DNA of 64,000 bases from Nageia nagi (Eukaryota; Pinophyta). The translations under genes were made by a program, and so were the position numbers. The notes under the pieces were generated by a model that did not search any database, was not told the origin of the DNA, and was given only the letters and a program-made list of their open reading frames with translations. Positions 1-11,831 of the stretch are shown here, piece after piece (positions within the stretch are counted from its first letter, which is position 1; the number at the start of each line of letters is the position of its first letter). Location: contig JBITNC010000001.1 of the NCBI GenBank assembly GCA_050084985.1, positions 147,312,001-147,376,000 on the forward strand. The letters are read 5' to 3'.

Positions 1-2160
1 TGAACTATGTGTGTCTCATACATATCTCTTGTACCAACAAAACCAAGCCAAGTGGAAAAGAGGAATTACTCTTATCTAGATATAGATATGTTGAGATAAT
101 TACAATGATGTGTAATTGTAGGTGTATCACTGGCTATGCAAACTGATACATCTCTACCAACCTAACTGCTTGATGCCCCCAATTATGGTCACCCTATCTA
201 GCCAACCATAAAGAAAGCTACTCCCACATGTTGTTGTTTGACACCTCCATCTGATGCACTAATCTTTACTTGATGGGAATCCTCCATATCTAATAAATAT
301 CTAGGAGAGTAATAGTCATTTGACTTAGGGAAGGTGAAATGTGTTACAATCTAGATCTTGGCACTCTGTTAGCATTATCAGGAGTGATAAATCTTGTTGG
401 ATATGTCCAATAATGGATAGGACTACTAGCCCACATTGATTTAGAATTTCATCCAATTGGTTTGAACTCGGCCATGTCCTAGCTTTCTCCATCATGGCCA
501 TAGCCATTGACCCATCCCTTATTAGCACCTTGAACTCCTACAAGGGAATATAAAAATTTATTAAAACTAAAAACATGCATTGAAAAATAAATAGAATGTT
601 TTCAATTTGGGAATTAATGAAATAGCATATAGAAAAATCAAAGTTTGCTAATTGAAAAAGTAAATTAGTAGAGGAAAATGAATTACTATGTGGTCAAAAG
701 GGAGGGAGTGTATGTATTCCGTTATATAGCCTTGCCATCCAATGGTGGAGCATCCAATCCCCCTATAGTCTACATAAACCATGTCAACAAGTTATAAAAA
801 TGATAAAATTAAGTAAAACTATGTGATCTTAGGGGTCCCAAAACTAGAAAATCTTTTTCAATAATGGGACACATCAGATCAAATAAGATGAGTTGCCAAG
901 TCAACAAGCTATAGAGGATAGGTCACCAAAACACTAAAAAAGATAAAAGGAAAAGTTAAAATGAACTCGAAAAGTCAAAAAGTGTTTATATATTTTTCTA
1001 TTTGCTCCTAAACACTAGGGATTTCTTTTTATGGTTTTGTATTGGTCCAAAACATTATTTTGCATGTTTGTTGTGATTGAAATTATTTTACAGCTCTATA
1101 ATTTCTTTTTCAAAAACTAATTTTGATGCTTTCACATCACTAATGGTGTTATTTTCTACAAATTGATCACCCATTCGATGTTTGTCATGCCAAAATGGTA
1201 AAATCATGCCTTTACATACCACATAGTAGATATTCCATTGTTAATTATTCATTTATATTATTTAAATTTATCTATATTAAATGGACATTGCTAGTGGTGT
1301 GGATTAAGTCAAATTGCTAGAAACTCTCAATGCACTACTTTAATTTTCATTATCATGAATGTTTCTAGTTGATCATTTAGAATATTGGATTATTGCAAAT
1401 GATAAAATTGTATTGTTAAAATTCAATTTGATTAAAATTTAATGCCAATTTTTCAAATTTGAAATTATACATGGTTTATGAATGTTAAATACTTGAAACT
1501 TCATGTTTCATTTCCAGTTGGATGCACTATTTTTCTTGAAAATTAAATCATCCATTTAGGTGTCACTAGTTTCATGGAAAATATATAATTAAGTGTGCTT
1601 CCAAATGATTGCTTTGTTTTCATAGTGTTACAAGCTCAAAATGATGAGGTTTTTTTATTTTACAAACATTTTATAGACAAATTGAATATATAGTCAAATC
1701 TTGCTAATTCATGTTCAATATTGAAAATATTATGACAAGTGGTATTATTATTTTTGATCTAAAATAATGCTAAATTATATGGATGATTTTCAATTTAATA
1801 TCTTTTGAATTTCTGTACTTAATATGGAAGATTTCATGCTACCAGTGATGTGTAATTGCCAAAAATATTTTATAAATGAGGTATATTTAAATTTTACTTA
1901 ATATTCACTCATTTCAAAAAAATGTTTATGCGTATACAATATTTTATGGATATGTATCAAAATTGTTAAAGACATGATTGTAAAATTTTAGGCATAACAC
2001 ACTATCAATGACAAGTATTCACTTTGAAAATTTATGCAAATTGAAGTATTAAAATGCAAGACAACTAACTCTTGAATATTGGGTACATTTATGGAAATTA
2101 AATGCTATTGATCATTGTTCTACTAACAAATATTTTTAAATTCATGTTCACCTTGTGAGA
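1..2160. other. AT-rich DNA without a recognisable gene
   Basis: No open frame here is long or family-like enough to call. The reverse strand at 240-540 reads as broken peptide pieces with many stops, which may be the debris of a transposon, but I could not assign a family. The rest is low-complexity AT-rich sequence with almost no CpG, as in the transposon-derived parts of the window. No promoter, RNA gene or terminal repeat was recognised. Confidence 0.5.
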
Positions 2161-2164
2161 AACA

Positions 2165-2430
2165 TCTCTTATCAATTGCAGGATTATTCCAAGATTGAGT
2201 CATTAAAAGTTCTCATCAGCTTGATAATCATCATTGTTCCAAGCTTGGATCATTAAAAGTTATAATAATATTAGTCTTCATAGACTATGACTTATCTATC
2301 ATGGTAGTATATACATCATGGATATTACAAGCCTAGGGTATTAAAGAGGACCTCATGTAGTTGTTCTTCATAGATTATGAGTTGTCTTTCACAGTAGTAT
2401 ATATATCATGGTTAATAGCACTATGAGTAG
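2165..2430. repeat. Imperfect short duplications
   Basis: Two motifs occur twice. One is a 23-base motif containing TCATTAAAAGTT, near 2,190 and 2,240. The other is a segment of about 47 bases beginning TTCATAGA and ending ATATCATGG, near 2,278 and 2,367. Together they suggest local tandem duplication followed by decay. No coding capacity is seen. Confidence 0.5.
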
Positions 2431-2479
2431 CATCAATCATAGTGAAACATTGCATATTATATTTATTTCATCCTTTCTC

Positions 2480-3430
2480 TTTACATTGCTTATTCTTTCA
2501 TGGATGTGATCTATGTGGGTATATGTTTCTTTATTTTTAAGGTATTATCTAGGTGAGTAGGATTGGCATAGACTGCTCACCTCATAAAGGGACTCCAATT
2601 TTGGTTTGCTTACCCAACACACATGAGCTAGGGGAAACCAAGACCAAAAGGAGAAAAATAACATACTACCATACTTGACATATTGATATAATAGGGAAGT
2701 CTGCTTTGGTATTGAAAATATTTTTCTCTTCTCTAGACTTCTTTGTATTATGTAATTTCAATGCTTTGCATTACATATCCAAAGAGGGGGAAATGCAAAT
2801 GCCTAAAAATGATTTATTATTTATTTAATAAATAATATTTAGACTCATTAAATGATTAATTGAAAATAATACATAAATTAAGATAAAGTGTTATTAAAAT
2901 GCAATATCATGTGCTAGGACCAATTTAATATCATGTACCATGGTTTATATTTTAATTTTTCTTGAATATAGAAAAGATTATTGTTAATGTTATGTGTCAG
3001 CTTTCACTCCTTCCTATTTCATTATAGGTTATAAATACAGGAGGTGAAGGTTGACATCCCTATCAGATCTTTCTAATAAGTAATTGTCCCAAACATCAAA
3101 CTTATGGTGACTCTTAATGCCATCTATATTGAGAAATTTGTTACACTCTTTGAGCTCTTTTATCTCTCCTTTATGTGCAACATAAAATATCAAATTCCAC
3201 ATAGGCAATAGCATACCATTCCCATGTAGCTAGCAATGTGCATCTTTTAAATTAGAAGGTGTTGATTTTAGGGAAAGACTCATGGTTCCATTCTATAAAA
3301 TATTCATTATAAGCTCATTTGAATTCCAATCATAATCCATTGAAGATTCATTATTGTTCCACCTTATTGATTGTACAAAATTTGCTACTTTCTCATTTTG
3401 TATCAAGTTTATATATTTATGTACATTCAT
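2480..3430 (+). mobile_element. Copia-like 3' end: polypurine tract and LTR start
   Basis: A conserved run, TTTGTATTATGTAATTTC followed by a purine tract at 2,780-2,793 (CAAAGAGGGGGAAA), resembles the 3' end of plant SIRE-type copia elements, where the tract precedes the 3' LTR. The LTR would begin with TG at 2,794. A TATA box (TATAAATA, 3,030-3,037) lies about 236 bases inside it, a usual U3 length. The same run recurs near 33.37-33.59 kb. No pol domain was found upstream, so the element is truncated or replaced there. The far end of the LTR is not defined; it probably runs out before the gypsy LTR remnant at about 3.53 kb. The family assignment is inferred from the tract and its context only. 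Confidence 0.45.
3030..3037 (+). promoter_or_regulatory. Candidate TATA box in copia-like LTR
   Basis: TATAAATA lies about 236 bases after the proposed LTR start and is followed by a purine-rich stretch. Position and sequence fit a plant LTR core promoter. Activity cannot be judged from sequence. Confidence 0.4.
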
Positions 3431-3529
3431 TGTATAAATGATATAGAGTGTATCATTGTATATTCATTGTATTTGTAGACCATTTATTTATTTTTGTATT
3501 TATTTATTAATTACACATTTTTGGGTCTA

Positions 3530-3645
3530 CATGATCTATGAAGGTTATTATGGATTTTCAACAAATCAATGCCAATTATTTTCTCTCTTATTTTCTCAAA
3601 GGAGGCCATTCCCAAGGATGAATAGTATCCATTATTATAGGAAAT
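3530..3645 (-). mobile_element. Remnant of the 3' LTR of gypsy copy 1
   Basis: The stretch containing ATGAAGGTTATTATGG and CAACAAATCAATGCCAATTA matches, in order, the family G LTR segments near 12,376 and 39,165. In those LTRs this segment lies about 230-290 bases from the LTR 5' end. Here it sits directly beside truncated integrase. The integrase C-terminus, polypurine tract and first part of the LTR therefore seem to have been deleted. I could not follow the rest of the LTR leftward. Confidence 0.5.
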
Positions 3646-3665
3646 TCAACTAAGTATAGGTAATC

Positions 3666-4260
3666 CTACCATTTAGTATTTTGTTCCATGTAGTACATTC
3701 TAGGCATATCCTCAAGAACTCTATTCTTTCTTTTAGTTTTTCCATTTTTCTCTAAGTGATACGCTAAACTCATGTTCAAATTTGTTCCTAATTCCTTATG
3801 CAATGATTTCCAAAAGATGGAGGTGAACTTTGAATCCCTATATGAGATGATCACCTCAAGAAATCTATGCAATATAAAACTTTCATGGGAAAACTTATTT
3901 ATCATATTGGGGGCATCATCAATGGTGTTACCTAGTATAAAATGTGCTATGTTGGTCAATCTATCAACCACTACTAGAATTGAGTCATGATGGAACCTAG
4001 TTTTCAATAAACCAATAATGAAATCCATCAAAATTACCTACCATTTTTGTGTAGGGACATTATGTGGATATAGATATCCACCTAGATGTTGATGTTCTAC
4101 CTTTACCTTTTGACATTCAAGATATCTTACCATAAATTCTTCTATATCCCTTTTGATGCAATCCTAATAAAAGTTTTTCTTTAGATCTTCTCTCATCTTT
4201 GTGCCTATCGAATGTGCTACATACGAGGGATGATGGACTTCTTAAATGACCAAACTTTTT
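3666..4260 (-). pseudogene. Gypsy integrase, decayed
   Basis: The core (4,031-3,666) begins MDFIIGLLKTR and continues with HDSILVVVDRLT, typical of a Ty3/gypsy integrase catalytic core. The first catalytic Asp (MDF) is present. The second, normally in an S-D-R context, reads SYRD, and the third acidic residue, normally in an Q-T-E-R context, reads KTKRKNRV. Two of the three DDE residues are therefore lost. Upstream, 4,100-4,250 keeps a trace of the HHCC region (ECQKVKVEHQ). The C-terminal third of the integrase is missing. The protein would have inserted element cDNA into chromosomes; this copy cannot. Confidence 0.85.
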
Positions 4261-4439
4261 AAATTTCCCTTCTCTAGAATGACCAATCTATTTGTAAAGT
4301 AAAGAATTTCATCTTTTTTAGCAAAATCTTATGATGATGGGGTACCCTTCCCTATCAATTCCTAAATAGAATTACAATATGAGTCTTCTTATTGCAAAAC
4401 CTTCACTTGGTCAAATAAATCAAACTAAATTCTTATCGA

Positions 4440-4930
4440 GGCATTGAGATGTCATCAACATCTTAGGGAATCTACTACCTTATTTTCTTTTCCCTTAATG
4501 TATACGATGTGAAAGTCATATTTAGCTAAGAATTCCATCCATCACCTTTGCCTAGCATTTATATTCAGCTAAGTGAACAAATACTTTAAACTTTGATCAT
4601 CTATTTCAATTTTGAAAGGCTTTCCTATAATATAGTGTCTCCACATCTTAAGTGCATGAACTATGGCTACCAACTCAAGATCATGAGTTGCATAGTTCAA
4701 TTCATGGGTTCTCATTTTTTTGGATTTGAATACTATTGGATGTCCATTCTATAATAACACACAACCCAATACTTATAGCAAAGTATCTCTACACACTACA
4801 AAGTCACTATGTGGGTTAGGGATAATGAGAATTGATGTTGTGGTAAGCATTTCTTTCAAGGTTACAAAAGCTTTCTCATACTTTTATGTCCATTTGAACA
4901 CCTTATTTTTTTTTTGAATACTGGTGATGG
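4440..4930 (-). pseudogene. Gypsy RNase H, decayed
   Basis: Minus-strand translation gives AKYDFHIVYIKGKENKVVD, the end of a gypsy-type RNase H, with an upstream match to the hallmark region on the rising-coordinate side. Stops and frameshifts interrupt it. The homologous segment in copy 2 is at about 12,690-13,110. The enzyme would remove RNA from the RNA-DNA hybrid during element replication. Confidence 0.75.
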
Positions 4931-4999
4931 GATTGGCTTTTTTTGAAAAATCCTTAACAAATATTAAGTAATATCTAGCTAATCCTATAAAATTCCTTA

Positions 5000-5850
5000 C
5001 CTTCGTATTATTTATTTGCACAAGCAAACTCATTATTTCTTACACTATCTTTGGATCAACCAACATTCCTTCTATAGAGATGATATGGCCTATATACTAA
5101 ATTTGGAGACATAGAAATCACATTTTGATAATTTCCCATATAACTATTTTTTTCACAAAACTTCTACACCCAATTTTAGATGATGATTATGGTATTTCTC
5201 ATTTCTTGAGTATATGAGGATATCATCTAGGAATACTAGCAAGAACTTATCTAAGTATTCCTGATATACACTATTCATAAAATTCATGAATGCTATAGGA
5301 GCATTTGTTAACCCAAAAGGTGATACCACAAAATCATATTGTCCATATCTAGTTTTGAAAGCTATTTTACAAGTATTTGATTCCTCAATTATCAATTGGT
5401 GGTATCTTGATGTCAAATCTATCTCTGAAAAGATAGAATAATCATTTAGTTGGTCAAATAAATCATCAATTCTAGGTAAATGATACCTATTTTTGATGGT
5501 GACCTTATTTAGCAACTTATAATTGATACACAAATTCAGAGTACCATATTTCTTTTCATAAATAACATAGGAGCACCCCATGGTGATACACTAGGTTTTA
5601 TCAACCCTTTTTCTAGTAAATATTGTAATTGTACCTTCAACTCCTGCATCTCAATAGTGTTCATTCTATATGGGGTTCTAGAAATAGGTTCTACTCTAGG
5701 TACTAAATCTATCATGAAATCAAGATCTCATTTTAGGGGTAATCTTGATAGATCTTTAGGGATTACATCTTTGTATTCTTTTAGTCTAGGGTACTTATTT
5801 AGCAATTCTACCTCCTTATCATCTTTTTCAACTTCCTTAATTTTGATTGT
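5000..5850 (-). pseudogene. Gypsy reverse transcriptase, best-preserved domain
   Basis: A 142-codon open stretch (5,581-5,153) carries the RT palm: INYKLLNKVTIKNRYHLPRI, then FSEIDLTSRYHQ with the first catalytic Asp, then FGLTNAPIAFMNFMN, and FLDDILIYSRN with the intact catalytic FLDD pair. These are the family's motifs in the expected order. Flanking fragments (5,580-5,850 and 5,150-5,000) extend the domain but contain stops. Isolated as it is, it is not a functional gene. No ATG-initiated gene should be inferred here. Confidence 0.9.
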
Positions 5851-5939
5851 GTAAATCCTCTCTCCTTTTCTTATGCTCCTTTTAACTTGCATGGTTATGA
5901 TCAAGTAAGTCTCAAAAGGCCCTTGATCATTGCACACCT

Positions 5940-6270
5940 TGTATTAGTTTTGAGATACATTCATGTATTCTACCCATCTCTCTTGGAATTTAATTAGTTC
6001 TTTATGTGCCATCAACAAATCCATGCCTAAAATGATATCATAAGAGGATTAGGGAACCACATACAAATCCCATACAATATAGCCCTTAGGTAATTCTATT
6101 TCAACATCCCCAAAATATAGTCTAACATGGCATTTCTTCTTAGGTCCAAACTCCACTTGTTAAAAATTTTGGTGCCTTTTACATATCCTTAACTAAGGAA
6201 TTTGAAATAAAACTATTTGTAGCACCATAATCTATCAAAACCTTAAAGGATTTATCAAAACATTTACTAG
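5940..6270 (-). pseudogene. Gypsy aspartic protease, decayed
   Basis: At 6,240-6,181 the minus strand reads LIDYGATNSFISNSLVKDM, matching the retropepsin active-site loop, normally L-I-D-S-G-A-T. The Asp is kept but the Ser is Tyr. About 230 bases downstream, near 6,010, a second hallmark (MDLLMAHKELIKF) precedes the RT linker. Stops interrupt the frame. The enzyme would process the Gag-Pol polyprotein. Confidence 0.75.
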
Positions 6271-6354
6271 GTATTTGAAGAGGTGTGGCTTCTCCTTTGG
6301 TCTTTGTTGATCTTGTAGCTACAAAGATACAATATTCTTTAGACTGATCTACCT

Positions 6355-7735
6355 TCAAGGAACATTGATTGGCATAGTGAGCTCAACCACAATTCCAACA
6401 TCCATCTCTAGGACCCTTCTTCTATTTTGGAAGCTTGTCCTTAGATGCATTTTGATTAAATCTTTGGTCTCAAAGTCCTTGGCTATGGTTCTTGGAACCT
6501 TAGCTTCCATTCCCAAGGTTAAACATTTGCTTATATAATGATTTATTTTTCCTTTGAAAGTTCTTTTTCTTGCCATTCTTGTTCCAAAATGACCTTTTCT
6601 CACATTTGGGTAGGTTTCCATCCTTATAGCTATGGTTATTTTCCTTGATCTTCTTGTTGCTCTTCTATTGTGCTTAATGCTTTGCATTTTTACTCTTCTA
6701 GTAGATTTCTTTGTCTTTTCATTCAAAAGATTACAATTTACAAAGGTCTTCTTAATACCCAAATTGCCTTCTCTTTTTGTGAGGTCATATGCTTCTTTAA
6801 GTGTTTTGGGATTCAATATATTCACCACAATCTTGATCTTAGGATCTAACCCAACAAGAAATTTATGACCCTTTATATAGTTCTTATCTTCAAGAACATA
6901 TTTGAGCAACTTTACAAAATTTTAATGATAGCTTTGGACACTCATAGATCCTTATTGTAGGGTATAGTACTCTTCATACTTTCTATCATAGTGGATTTGG
7001 GGAATGAATCTTTTACAAAATATTGCAATAAATTTGGCCATTTCAGATAGTGAATCCCATGCTCAATCTTGTATACATTCCACCATTCTATTTCAATATC
7101 TAGAAAATTATAGGTATCCCATACAATTTTAGATTCCAAATATAAGTTCTTCATCGAGAAGTATGTATCTTCTTCTCCTAACCATATTTTAGCTTGTGCA
7201 TCCTCTTGTTTACCATTAAACTTTAGGATCTAGGCTTTCTTAAGATCTAAAGTAAATTCTTATTCAATTCTTACCTAAATTTGGTCATTTTTTCCTTCAA
7301 GCCTTACTTGGTTTGGAACATATTCTTCTCTTGGTAGTTCAACCCATGGATTTAGCATATTATTTATAATCTCTTATTATTCCACCACCTATTCTTGTAA
7401 CTTTTTGATGGCTTCTTCACCTTAATTATGCTATGTGGAATAGCTTGAAAAACTTTCATTTTCATTATTAAGAACCATTCTATTGGAATTCCTTATTATT
7501 CTATTCCTTGTATTCTAACCCCTAATGTTCCTTTTATTTTCTCTTGCATTAGCATGTATGAGGAGGCCATTTCTAGAACCTTATGGTAGGTTGAATGGAG
7601 CTCTTGTTACACATATTGGAATTGCTATAATTTGAGTCCACGAAATGGTGTTTTCATTAGGCTCAAGTATACTCATCTCAACTTCCTAAATTCTTACAAC
7701 AAAAGAGTCATGGAACATAGGCCCAATAGTTTGTA
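6355..7735 (-). pseudogene. Gypsy gag with zinc knuckle, decayed
   Basis: A long open stretch (6,909-6,355) contains KFLVGLDPKIKIVVNILNP, matching the C-terminal part of plant gypsy Gag. The preceding segment (7,154-6,942) supplies WWNVYKIEHGIHYLKWPNLL, the central Gag region. At about 6,405-6,363 another frame shows a nucleocapsid zinc knuckle of C-x2-C-x3-H-x4-C type (CWNCG, a stop codon, then AHYANQC). The stop falls inside the knuckle. Gag would form the cytoplasmic particle that packages the element RNA. Confidence 0.8.
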
Positions 7736-7739
7736 CTTG

Positions 7740-7753
7740 ATGCTCTGATACTA
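7740..7753 (-). promoter_or_regulatory. Primer binding site (tRNA-iMet type)
   Basis: The minus strand reads TAGTATCAGAGCA directly after the LTR end. Plant elements primed by initiator tRNA-Met carry TGGTATCAGAGC at this place. One mismatch near the start fits the age of the copy. It fixes the internal boundary of the 5' LTR at 7,755. Confidence 0.8.
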
Positions 7754-7829
7754 GTGTAATGCTACCACCTATTTCTTGATAATATTTTCCACCTATTCTT
7801 GACATCACAAGTACTAATAATTTAGACCT

Positions 7830-8500
7830 TTTTGATGTTTAATTTAAACACTTGAATGTTTTATGAATGGACAAGGCTATCCATATAAGCATATCAACAC
7901 TACTAGCTATTCAACACCCACATGGAAAGATTGGCCAAATTTGGACTAACCAACCCTAATCAAATTTCTTTTTGTGTTCACTTCACAATGCTTATCTAAC
8001 TAGAATATGCCACATAAGTGACCCTACCATTTATGCTCATGAACTATGGAATAGACATTTTGGTCATTATGTAGTGGTTTCCTACTTAGGGCCCATATCA
8101 CCTAAAAGAATGCTTGTCCACTAGGTTTTTCATCGTTTTGATGTAACCCTCTGATTCACAAGTATATATAGATTTTCCTAGGTAATATCCCTTATGAAAT
8201 GGGTAAGCATCATTATCTTATGGAATAGTCATCATACTCCCATTTGCTAAACTATGGGTAGTATGAATACTTGCTACTTTCATCTAATAACTATAGTTTT
8301 ATCAACTACTACACTCATCTAACAACCTATCAAGGATATGAGACACTAGCCTTCCCATATCTATTACTAAGGCTTACCATGGTGTTTAGCATCATTGTGC
8401 CCATATCATGGGGATCTATGGGTATTGGAATAATAGCCTTGAGTGGTTTGTATAGTCTAATAAGTTTTAAAAAATGTTATAAAAAATAAACCAGCCCATA
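7830..8500 (-). repeat. Conserved 3' (U5) block of the family G LTR
   Basis: This part of the LTR is recognisable by eye in five places: 19,690-20,330 (B), 59,090-59,720 (D), 24,852-25,310 (copy 2), and in inverse orientation at 19,215-19,590 plus 24,450-24,735 (A). Shared strings include GTAGTGGTTTCCTACT and CCCATATCAC. The middle of the LTR is much less alike among copies. Its role is unknown; it lies in what would be the transcribed U5 or leader region. Confidence 0.7.
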
Positions 8501-11500
8501 TTCTATCGATCCTAGAAATAATTTTTATAGGTTTCATGCTTGTTTCAAGCATTAAGATGTTACCTTGATCTAAAAATTCATGCTAAACAAAAATATCTTT
8601 CATATTTAAAATAATCAAGTAATAGATTCATTAGCATATGCAAAAAGTTCAAATCAAACTAATTAAATAAGTCACTAAGAATATTCAAAAGTACAATAAT
8701 TATCCCATATGCATGATGTGGTTCATAAACTACTACTTTATAAAAGCTTCAAATGCTAGAAACTAATATTAAGGCTTGAGTTAACACTAAACTCAACTAC
8801 TTCTAACAAGTATGGGATAGAGTGGTTCATACTTAATGAATATTCTTTTTGTATGTCATTTAGCGAGTTCTTATAAAAAGAGTTTGAATAATGATCTTAT
8901 ATGTATTTATCCTCATCATTGAGATAACCCTTAAGTTCCATGCTTGCATATTTAGTTCAATTATATGATAAGTTTGAAGTCTACTTTATCCTTCTAGGTT
9001 TTATCAACTCATTTAGGTCAACTTAAGGATTATTTCCTATCTTTATTACTTGAACCAAGTATTATTTCTCAAGATAATCATCTACATATATAAATATTTA
9101 TCATATGAGCCTTTGCTTATCTCAAGAATAGGTTTGATTCTATATTCATTTTGACCATATAGAAAGTTTTTTCATCTTTTTCTAAATTGTCTATAGCACT
9201 TATGATAAGTCATTACCTATATCATAGGTTACATCTTACCTTCAAACTAATACAAGGTTATCTAAATACACTAAATTATCTTCTTTGATACACTTACAAG
9301 TGTCTAGGGATTTATAGTTTTTTCCATAATTTCACACTCTTTGAGTCACTAGAAAAATTATCTTTATATTGAGAAATCATGGATCCCTTTCCTTTGATGA
9401 ATCAATTTCTATGATATTGCATACATAATATGGATTATATGAGACAACCTTAGTGTATGGTTACTTGGGAAAACTTATAATTTATTCATAGTTACACCCA
9501 TGACTATGGTTTTATTTCTTACACACGATAGATGTTCATTATTAAAAGTGTAGTAATACTCTATTTTATGAACATTTTTGGATTCAGTTATACCACATAT
9601 TACTTAAATAATTTTAAGAACATTCCCATGGAGGGAATCACATCAAATACATTCTTTGAAAAATAATTTACATATGAACCATGGTTATCTTTATGAATTC
9701 AAATTTGTGTGATTGACAACTCCATCTTCAACCCTAATTAAGTACATGGACATCATAAACTTTCAAATATAGGGTAACCCTAATTTTACATCATGGATTA
9801 TAATCATTTTATCACATGTATATTCCCTTACACATAACATAGGAAATTTACTTTACATCATTGTAAAAGTATTTCATTGATGAGCTTTGTTAGATCTTTA
9901 TCCTTAGGAAGTAGCTCCTTGCCATCTTAATTATTCATACTCTTGCAATGGATGAAGGTTAATTAATTTTGAGTACTTAGAGAGGGTCATGAGTTTTGAG
10001 GATAAGGATAGCCCATTTTGTTTTTTGACCAAAATGCACAATATACTAAATATTCCAAAATTCATTTCAATAATTTAATTACCCTATTTATGGACCTTAA
10101 GAGGATTTATGTTACCACTAGAATCTACCTGCCTTCCTTGGTCATAGGGTAAATTATTACTTAGCCAAATTACTTAATAATTTCAAATATGTCAATTTCT
10201 TTTCTTAAAAAATGAATAATTACTGATATCATTTTTTAAAGAATCCAATTCAATATAACTCTATTATTTGATTTTCAAAGTAGTGTTATATCATCATTTC
10301 AAAAATAAAAACATGATCCTCATACATTCATCCATTCTACCAAAAGCCTTATCTTTTTAATTATAGAATCATATTCTAATATCTTAAATTATTAAAGTGT
10401 CTACAATAAAGTTAGATTTATTGTATTCTAGATCCCAAAACAAGATCTAAATTTTAATTCATTTATAATCAATTTTGGGATAATTAAGAAAAAACATTCA
10501 TTTCCTATGGAAGCATATCATTTCAATTTTTTCAATGTAGAGGAGTTTAAGTAAGCTTTCTAGAAAAGGGTAAACAAAGCACTCCATTTGATGGCAATAT
10601 CAATGATTGCAAAGAAATTATCTTGTATGATTCATGATTAGCATTGATCATGGAGTTTACACAAGGAGAACATGTAAGAGAGCCTGAAATTCATTCAACA
10701 AAATACTTCATTGAAGCATGCCCTCATAGGAATCATGATACTATGAGTTACTAATATAATCACCTCACTTAAAGCACCATGTTACAATAGGAATGTGTGT
10801 AGGAAATGTATGAATTTGTTTACTTTGATATCCCACACCATAATGAGCTAATGGAATACAATATGAACAAATTAGGGACCTAGGTCTTCATCACTAGATG
10901 CCCATTTACATAACATTATTCTCAAATTATGATGTTCATAGGGCATGCATGAATGGCTATGTTGAAAGGCTTGTCAAGTTGCATATTTGAAACCCCTTAT
11001 AATAGAGTCAACATTCATAGTAACAATGGTGTTGGCTTCCTATTTGTAGCCTCATGAAGACAATGACCATGGAAGTAAAGATGAGGATAGTCCATAACCA
11101 TGTGGAATACCAAGATAAGGCATTAATGAGGCCTTTATATTAAAGGCTTAAGGGTCCCATTTTTAAATGGCATGTTTTGAGTGTCATAAGGGAAGATAAT
11201 GCATGGGATTATGGGAAACAAATTATGGAATAGCTAGGCAAAACTTTCTCTCTAAAAGTTTGATTTGAGGTATAACATCCATCCCAAATATTCAAGGCCT
11301 ACGAGTGAGGGGAAATATAGTGGGTAGAAGGGAAATTTCTTCCTAGTATACTATGCTCTAAAATGGCTATAGTTATTCCATGATACTTCATGGATTAACT
11401 AGTTACTTCTCACTATTTTTAAATTAGTATGTCACACATGGAATGGCCATGAATTTTCATGTCATGCAAACAAACAAAATTTAAAATAAATATTTCACCT

Positions 11501-11822
11501 CTTTTCATTTATAATTAGACAAAGAAAATAAATACAAAAAATATGTCTTCTCAAAGTACTTCAAATGTAAGACTAATAATAGCAATTATCTTCATTAATA
11601 TTATCATAAACATTTAAATAAACCTTTCTTAATTTGAACAAATTATAATAAATTCAAATAAATTCACAACTTAACTAAGCATTTTAGCATTAATATCTAA
11701 AATGCAAAAGAGAGCACCTAGGCTTGAGAGGAGAGGATTCCTTTCTCCATGGGACTATAGGAAAAAGAGAAAAGAAATAATAATATTATTATGATTGTAT
11801 CCTTTCCTAAGGGTTCTCCAAG

Positions 11823-11831
11823 TATTTATAG
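11823..11831 (-). promoter_or_regulatory. LTR TATA box, copy 1
   Basis: The minus strand reads CTATAAATA, 837 bases from the LTR 5' end. The same box appears at the equivalent place in LTRs A, B and C, which supports it as the real core promoter of the family. Confidence 0.7.

Noticed and set aside
325-528. Minus-strand frame as a transposase piece
   Set aside because: A weak resemblance to transposase-like sequence could not be supported by ordered motifs.
5657-5854. Plus-strand frame in the gypsy RT region
   Set aside because: It is antisense to the RT upstream part and has no family of its own.
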